Part shown: one piece after another, positions 58,501-64,000 of the stretch | How positions within the stretch are numbered: position 1 is the stretch's first letter | Layout of the letters: every line of letters begins with the position of its first letter | Assembly: GCA_004369085.1 (NCBI GenBank) | Contig: ML210169.1 | Span: 1-64,000 of the forward strand | Length of the DNA stretch: 64,000 nucleotides | From: Coprinopsis marcescibilis | Taxonomy: Eukaryota > Basidiomycota > Agaricomycetes > Agaricales > Psathyrellaceae | Direction: 5' to 3' | The notes under the pieces: generated by a model | What the model was told of the DNA's origin: nothing | Database searches by the model: none | Seen by the model: only the letters and a program-made list of their open reading frames with translations | Made by a program: the position numbers and the translations under genes

Positions 58501-61500
58501 ACCATAATCGTCTTCATCTCCACTATCACTGCCGCTGTCTTCGTCCTCTTGGTCCATAGCGCGTCCTTTGCCCTTATCCTTATCCTTGTCTGCGGACGAG
58601 GACGCCGTGGCACCTGACGCGAGAGCCTTGGCTCTCTCGAGGCGAAGAGCGGTAGCTTCTTTCTTGAGGACTTCACCACGTGCACGGTGCTCGGTGAGCT
58701 GCTTGTTGATCTCATCGACGAGGTTGTTCGTCTCGGCTAGGGCCAGGTCGAGAGCCTCGCGGGCTATCCGAAGTCGGTCCGGGGCGTCATCATTTTGTTG
58801 CACGAGTTGGGCGTATCTGATGATGGCTTGAATCTTCATAGTCGAACGGAATCTTCATTAGATCGGAAGGTTAACTTTAAGGTGGTAACGGTGGTACTGA
58901 CCTTGGACTTCCAATGGTCCATCACGTTCCTCCAGTTGTGGTCTCGCATGTTCTAAACGAAGTTATATATCAATCGGAATGAAACTGGCTCGAAAGAACC
59001 TGCGTTGGACGCACCTCAAGCACAGCATCCATAGACTTCAACGCGCCCTTCTTATACAGCTCTCCCTTCCTCAACAACTGACCAACCTACGCGCACGACC
59101 CCGCTCATCAGCATGAGGTATGCTACAGACTTTACCCACCAAACTAAACATAAAAGACGCACCTGAGGATGTGTACAGATACCTCTCAACCGTCTCACAG
59201 ACGACCTCAGCAACGTCGCATCAACCTCCCATCCTTCAGAAGCTGCCACGCCTCGCGCATCTAGCCCCAGCTCGAGCAACATTTGCTCCATAGTCTGGTC
59301 ATAAACGTGCCGCTCGACCTTGCCGAGCTCGACAGATACGAGATATCGCGTTTGCTGTGGGATAGTAAGTTCTTCTTTAACGCTCGCCTTTGTCGTTCTA
59401 CTCCCGAGTGGTGTTGATAAGACAGGGAGTTATTAGGCACAATGGCAGGGACGGCGAAAGACAGAAGACGTACCGAACACCATAAGTCTGAAAGAATGCT
59501 GCAAACTCGTGAGCATACCCGGCTTTGAGAAGCCTCTGCCAGTGGCGAGTTGACCCAATCGCATCGTCGACGCGCAAAAACCTATGTTATTCACGATCAG
59601 AAAGGAATAGCGAGGATATAAACAATGTAACTGACTTCAAAACATGGATCATATCCGAGATCTGCGCTCGCGCGGGAGTACCAGACACCGCGAACGACGA
59701 CAATCGGGGGATAAGGGAGACCATATCCCTATAATGAAACCCACAATCAGCCAAATTGGAAGGTTAAAAAGGAAGTCCAATACGCACTCGGTCTTTCCAC
59801 CGCCGACCATCTGGACTTCGTCCATGATAACGCGATTCCACTCGACCAAAACCAGTGGACTCCTTGGGCGGTTTACATTGGCGTAGACCACGTCCTCCCG
59901 CCTTGGGCGCACAGGCACAGCTCTGGCAACGTTGAAGTCAGACCTCAACACCTGGTACGTCGTAACCACGATATCAAACTGGTGCACAAATTCGCACCAG
60001 TCCAGCAGGTTACCATCGGCATCCTTGGTCATCTCGGATCCGTCAAACCTAACCGCATTGGCGACAGTTTCCTCGACTTTGGCCGCAGTCTTGGATGGAG
60101 CCTTCCCCTTCCCCTTGATCTTGGACTTGGACTCCGAAATAGGGGTGACGGTGGCGGTGCTCGGCGCTTGGCGTGTGATGGGCACTTTGACCTTTGACCA
60201 ACCATCGTATACCAGGATCTTGAGACTAGGTGCATGTGCAGAGATTTCGTCAATCCATTGGGATGCCAGAGCAGGTGGTGTAACAATGAGTGAAGTCTAG
60301 GGAAAAAAATCTTTTAGCAAAAGAATGTTTACACCAGTCCCTGCCTCACCTTAACAGCTTTTACGTCCAGTCGCGCCTCTGGGTCCCACCTTGTTACCGA
60401 CGGATTCCGCGACTCGGGGGCTGGGTTGAGCAATATCAAGGAGATAGTTTCGAGCGTTTTTCCAAGACCAGGTTCTTCAGCCAAGATTCCGCCAAATGCG
60501 GGTGTTTGAGGCGGAGGCTCTTGAGACAGTTTTCCCTGTAGACGGTTGTAGTGGAAGGTTTGATTCCCTTCGGTTATCGTATCCCAGAAAGAAAACGTCG
60601 CATTGGAGCCGGGAACAACTGTCCCATCAGATTTGACCTCCATGCCCTCTCGTTCGAGAAGCCAGCCTACGCTGCGGCGCTGGAAGGGCAGCAGAGTTGG
60701 GTTGAGAAGTGCAGGTTGCATGGCATCATCGGCCATCATAGAAGGAAGTTTGCGAGCGGCATGAAGGACGGTGTAGAACTGTGAAATGTTGGCTTCTGGC
60801 CCAGATTCGTAGTTTTGACCATATATATGTGCGAACAGACGGCGTTGCGCATTTTCGACCAGTAGAACGCTCTTCCTAGGTTCCTTTCGCGAAAGTGACG
60901 CAAAAATGTTCGGAAAACGAAGTTTGACAATGAACTCGACTTGAAGTCGGAAGGGTACCTCTGCGCCCGGTGGATTGAGGACCAGGGAGATTTTGCCAGA
61001 GAGTGTGATCTTGTCCGCGTCTCGGAGAATAAGGCACGTGGTAACTAGGTCAGATACACCCATGGTATTATCGTAATCGTAGTCATCGGCGTCTTGTACG
61101 AGAGTGGGGAGAAGAAGAAGCCATTGGTTTTCACCTGCAACGGCTACGCATCTGCTGTTGTGTTCAATGACTTTAATGTTTGAGATGTGCAAGGTAGTCG
61201 TCTCGGGCACGTTTGACTGAGTTTCTTGAACTAATTCCGCAAAGTTGCTGCCAGCCTCCATGTCGCTATACTGAATGTCGAGGACGTGTCTCAAGACCGG
61301 GATCTCTGCACACTTGCCCTCGATGGGGTCGAGTGCGAACCGGCGGTGGATTCTCGCCAAATGTGGATAGAATGCGTCGACATGGCGCGGCGCCGGGTCC
61401 TGAGTTTCGTATGTCGAGGCCCCATCCGTAGTTCTTGAACGCTTCGAATGCCTATCTAGCGCATCAGGAGACCTAGTTCTCTTTTTCGACGATTTCGTTG

Positions 61501-61621
61501 CAGATTTCGTTGCCCGGCGCGTCAATTCCTCCAAAAGGGCCAAATTCAAGTCTGGTCCATAGTTTCTGGGACCAGATCGTAAATGAATCGATTCAAGGTG
61601 ATTTGAGATAGTGTCGAGCAT
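55587..61621 (-). CDS. SNF2 ATPase with RING finger, SHPRH/Irc20-like
   Basis: Large nuclear protein of about 1500 residues in many exons; the first is 61621-60350. SNF2 helicases of this type remodel chromatin and act as E3 ubiquitin ligases in DNA damage tolerance. Seen in order: N-terminal extension; Walker A region GILAEEPGLGKTLETISLIL near residue 385; LIVTPPALASQWIDEI-type motif Ia; DIVVTTYQVLRSDFNVAR; motif II as MDEVQ instead of the usual DEAH; SGTPAR motif III; a long inserted helical/coiled-coil region; a C3HC4 RING (CILCRCDF, CAHIFCEGC, CPVC); then the C-terminal helicase lobe with KSIVFSAWADSLHIVE and AIARIDRMGQTRPTEV. It ends Arg-rich. Start: ATG of MLDTISNHL, with a TATA-like site at 61687-61695. 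The gene appears intact. Confidence 0.88.
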
Positions 61622-61686
61622 CCCCGTACTGTACGTGGCGGGGGCGGGGAGAGGAGAAAACAATTGGGTCCGAACTCGCGTCAGGG

Positions 61687-61695
61687 ATATATAAA
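61687..61695 (-). promoter_or_regulatory. TATA-like element of SHPRH-like gene
   Basis: ATATATAAA (read on plus) about 70 bp before the ATG on the minus strand. Confidence 0.35.
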
Positions 61696-62329
61696 TTCCA
61701 CGTGACGACGCGCCGCCCGGGATCCGTCGGCCCCGAGCACATGCCGACTCCGAGTCATCTTGACTCAGTCGGGTGCGTGATTCGTCGGGCCAAGGCTCGG
61801 TTCAAAACCAGTGTTCAGCAGTGTTCAGTGCCCTCGGAAGGCGGATGTCACCAAAATAGGAGTATGGGGCGCTTGATGACTCGGGTCTGTTTAACGTATA
61901 CAATGCACGTTGTCGGCAGTGCACGCATTGGTGTGCACATGATTGGATTTTGCTGTGAAGGTTCTCGGGGGCATTCGGCTGTTTTAGGTTATCTAACATC
62001 GATAGATCATCTTCAGGTTGTCCTGCGCTTAGATACTACCCCTGCTTGAACGACTGTGAAGACCGCTTTGCCTCGCCATCACTCCCTTGGTTTCCAGTTG
62101 AAGCCCTTCGTGTCGTGCTTTCGCCAGTGCTTAGGCCAAACTCTGTTATCAACATCGGATTGGCGTCACGCTTTGACAATAGCATTCATCTGGACACAGC
62201 GGCAACAGCACTGCCCCCACGCCCCTCACTTTGTCCACAGCAGGCTGAAATCTATATAAACAATAAACAGGCGTCCCTTTTGCCCAGTCTACTCATCATA
62301 ACCCCCAGATACCCAGTGCTTATCCCAAG
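61696..62329. other. Divergent intergenic region
   Basis: Shared upstream region of the SHPRH-like gene and the motif gene at 62330. No coding exon seen. Contains TATATAAA at 62253-62260. Confidence 0.5.
62253..62260 (+). promoter_or_regulatory. TATA box of right-end motif gene
   Basis: TATATAAA, 70 bp upstream of the ATG at 62330. Confidence 0.5.
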
Positions 62330-64000
62330 ATGTCCAACGGTTTCTTCACGGGAGCTAGCGGCTTCACGATCAATGACAGCGAATTCAACAATGTTGCAGG
62401 CAATGTTTACAAGTCGGTCGACAATGGCAAGACGGAGATACGGGATTCATTCAACACGAGTTCTGTCTCGTACAACGGATCTTTCAATGACAATTCTTCC
62501 AGAGTCAATAGTTCAGGCAAGTCACCAATTGTTCCATTTCGACAAGTAGTAATATCTGACTTTTTTGGCGTCTAGGTTACTCTCCTTCGCCTCCTCCGGG
62601 ACATTATGGACCACAGTATTCAGGACATAACCCTCCACCAAATTGGGATCCCCAGTCTCCTCCCCCGAGCCATTCGCCTCAGTATAACCATTACGGCGGC
62701 CCGCCCTCTTCAGGCCATCGTCCTCATCCTCACCAATACCAGCCCAGCCAATCACCATGGCCTCAGCAGCAGCCGCCACGAGGCCAAAATCTGCCCCCGC
62801 AGAGCCATGTAATGCAGCAATCACCAGCCTTTCATCCTCCCGGCATGCCTCCACATGCGGTAGAAGCACTGCGACAAGCCCATCGGTTGACGCAGGAGGC
62901 CCAACGGATGCAGCAGGGTGCAGCTGATATGCGATCTCACAGCTCACACAACGTCTACAGCAACGTGCATGAAAATTCCAATAACGACTACTCCAACAAT
63001 GTACATTACAACACAACGAGCATGCAATCTGTTGGGAACCCAGGTGGGAACAGCCCCCTAGTCGCTAACAATCCCTTCCGACCAAGTAAGCGGGCTCGTT
63101 CATGTTCAACCCCAGTGATTAACGCATAGCCGATCAGATCGTAACTTCAATGAGCATGAGCAGAGCTACCCCCCAACGAGGCCTCCCGCTCAGCCTTTAG
63201 TCCAACCCCAATCCACGAGGCAGGCTCCCGTTCACCTACCGCAGGCAACCTCCTTCCAAGAACCCAAACCGAGGCAGACTGAGAGCCCTTATGTATCGTA
63301 CACGTACGCAAGCGCGTCCGGGCAATCAGCTTGGGGGCCAAGTGAGCAGCCTCGTCTAGTTCGACAGGATAGTGAAGGTAGTGACGGTGGTTTGAGCTAT
63401 AGTAAGTCCCATAACTCTGCTTTCTGTGCTGAGATCTTCGATCTAAGTCAATTATTAGTTTCAGCAGTGCCATCTCCGCGTCCCGCTCGGACTCCTGTGC
63501 CCGCGCCTGATACGGCCCTGTCGCCTCTTCTCGGTCTCGCGTCGTCTCCGTTCATGCGCAGCCTGAATGACACATCTATCACCTCCACGTTGCTCCAGGC
63601 CGATCCGCCTGCGGGATCCTCTGAGGATGGACTTAGGGAGAAGTTGGCCCAACAGGAACGGGAACTCGAAGAGGTAAGCTTCAACATCCACACTAATGAA
63701 TTGGGTACTAACGATCAACTTTAGCTGAGGGCAAAGCTTGAAAACGCTCAGATCCGGCCCAAGAGCAGCAATGGCAATCCTGTCTCGATCCACAATGACG
63801 GAAGGCACACGACCGTCAAAACAGGGCGCGAGTCTCGCATCTTTGAGGACGATGGGAGCCAGAACGTTACTTCTAATATCCTGTTCTCTCATAATCACGA
63901 AGAGATCAAGATCCACAGGCTTCCGAGCGAGCGAGACGAACCGCTGAGAGTGCCAGAGCCTTCGTATCATCTAGGGCCATTCGATCCTTACTCAGTGCCG
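62330..64000 (+). CDS. NLR-motif protein, partial, at least 482 aa, cut by window end
   Basis: Exons 62330-62516, 62576-63085, 63138-63401, 63465-63673, 63725-beyond 64000. The N-terminus carries the same motif as the NACHT genes (TGASGFTINDSEFNNV then AGN, residues 7-25), followed by an Asn/Ser-rich stretch (YNGSFNDNSS) that resembles the corresponding part of the 17-kb gene (EQFNDN). Then comes a Pro/Gln/His-rich low-complexity region, an Asn/Tyr/His-rich block (NVYSNVHENSNNDYSNNVHY), a Ser/Pro linker and a short coiled-coil-like helix (LAQQERELEELRAKLENAQ). No NACHT and no membrane segment so far. Intron 1 needs a GC donor (G|GCAAGT). Function unknown; probably of the same type as the gene at 15742. 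Confidence 0.75.

Overview
The window looks like nuclear DNA of a mushroom-forming basidiomycete (Agaricomycetes). Four things point there: protein-coding genes split by many 50-60 nt GT-AG introns with CTAAC/CTRAY-like branch sites; several STE3-type pheromone receptors; DUF6533 membrane proteins; and NACHT proteins with the short N-terminal motif seen in mushroom NLR-like genes. All gene models below were spliced by hand from the sequence, so exon borders are predictions.

Left part (1-10.6 kb): a complete STE3 receptor (864-2864) is followed, in the same direction, by a small gene whose product ends in a CaaX box (3827-4072), the hallmark of a lipopeptide mating pheromone precursor. This is a pheromone/receptor (B-type mating) module. 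Next come a conserved Gly/Arg-rich protein (5850-6762, minus), about 2.2 kb without recognisable genes, and a DUF6533 membrane protein (8999-10623).

Middle (11-30 kb): a large double-Myb protein of the Tay1/Teb1 telomere-binding type (11189-15014, minus) is followed by three minus-strand genes in a row: a 472-residue protein (15742-17293) and two NACHT NTPases (17924-20227 and 20581-23001). All three carry the same roughly 17-residue N-terminal motif. A fourth gene with this motif runs off the right end of the window (62330-64000). This motif-sharing set is the best candidate for a little-described system, a basidiomycete NLR-like network with partner proteins. Proteasome subunit Rpn9 (23671-25316), a tiny one-TM protein (25956-26309) and a 14-TM-type MFS exporter (26703-29115) follow.

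Right half (30-64 kb): an alpha/beta hydrolase (30756-32009), two more STE3 receptors in tandem (33900-35897 and 37411-38842) with no recognisable pheromone gene beside them, two tandem paralogous MFS transporters (39651-41908 and 42507-44731, minus), prefoldin subunit 3 (45231-46072, minus), the multi-RRM ribosome biogenesis factor Mrd1 (46321-49198), a coiled-coil membrane protein (49642-51398, minus), a second DUF6533 gene with the same exon pattern as the first (53177-55066), a SNF2/RING protein of the SHPRH/Irc20 type (55587-61621, minus), and the partial motif gene.

Housekeeping genes (RPN9, prefoldin 3, MRD1, SHPRH-like) alternate with fast-evolving self/non-self or signalling genes (receptors, NACHT, DUF6533). 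That is the usual look of a region around a mushroom B mating locus. Which receptor, if any, determines mating specificity cannot be read from one sequence.
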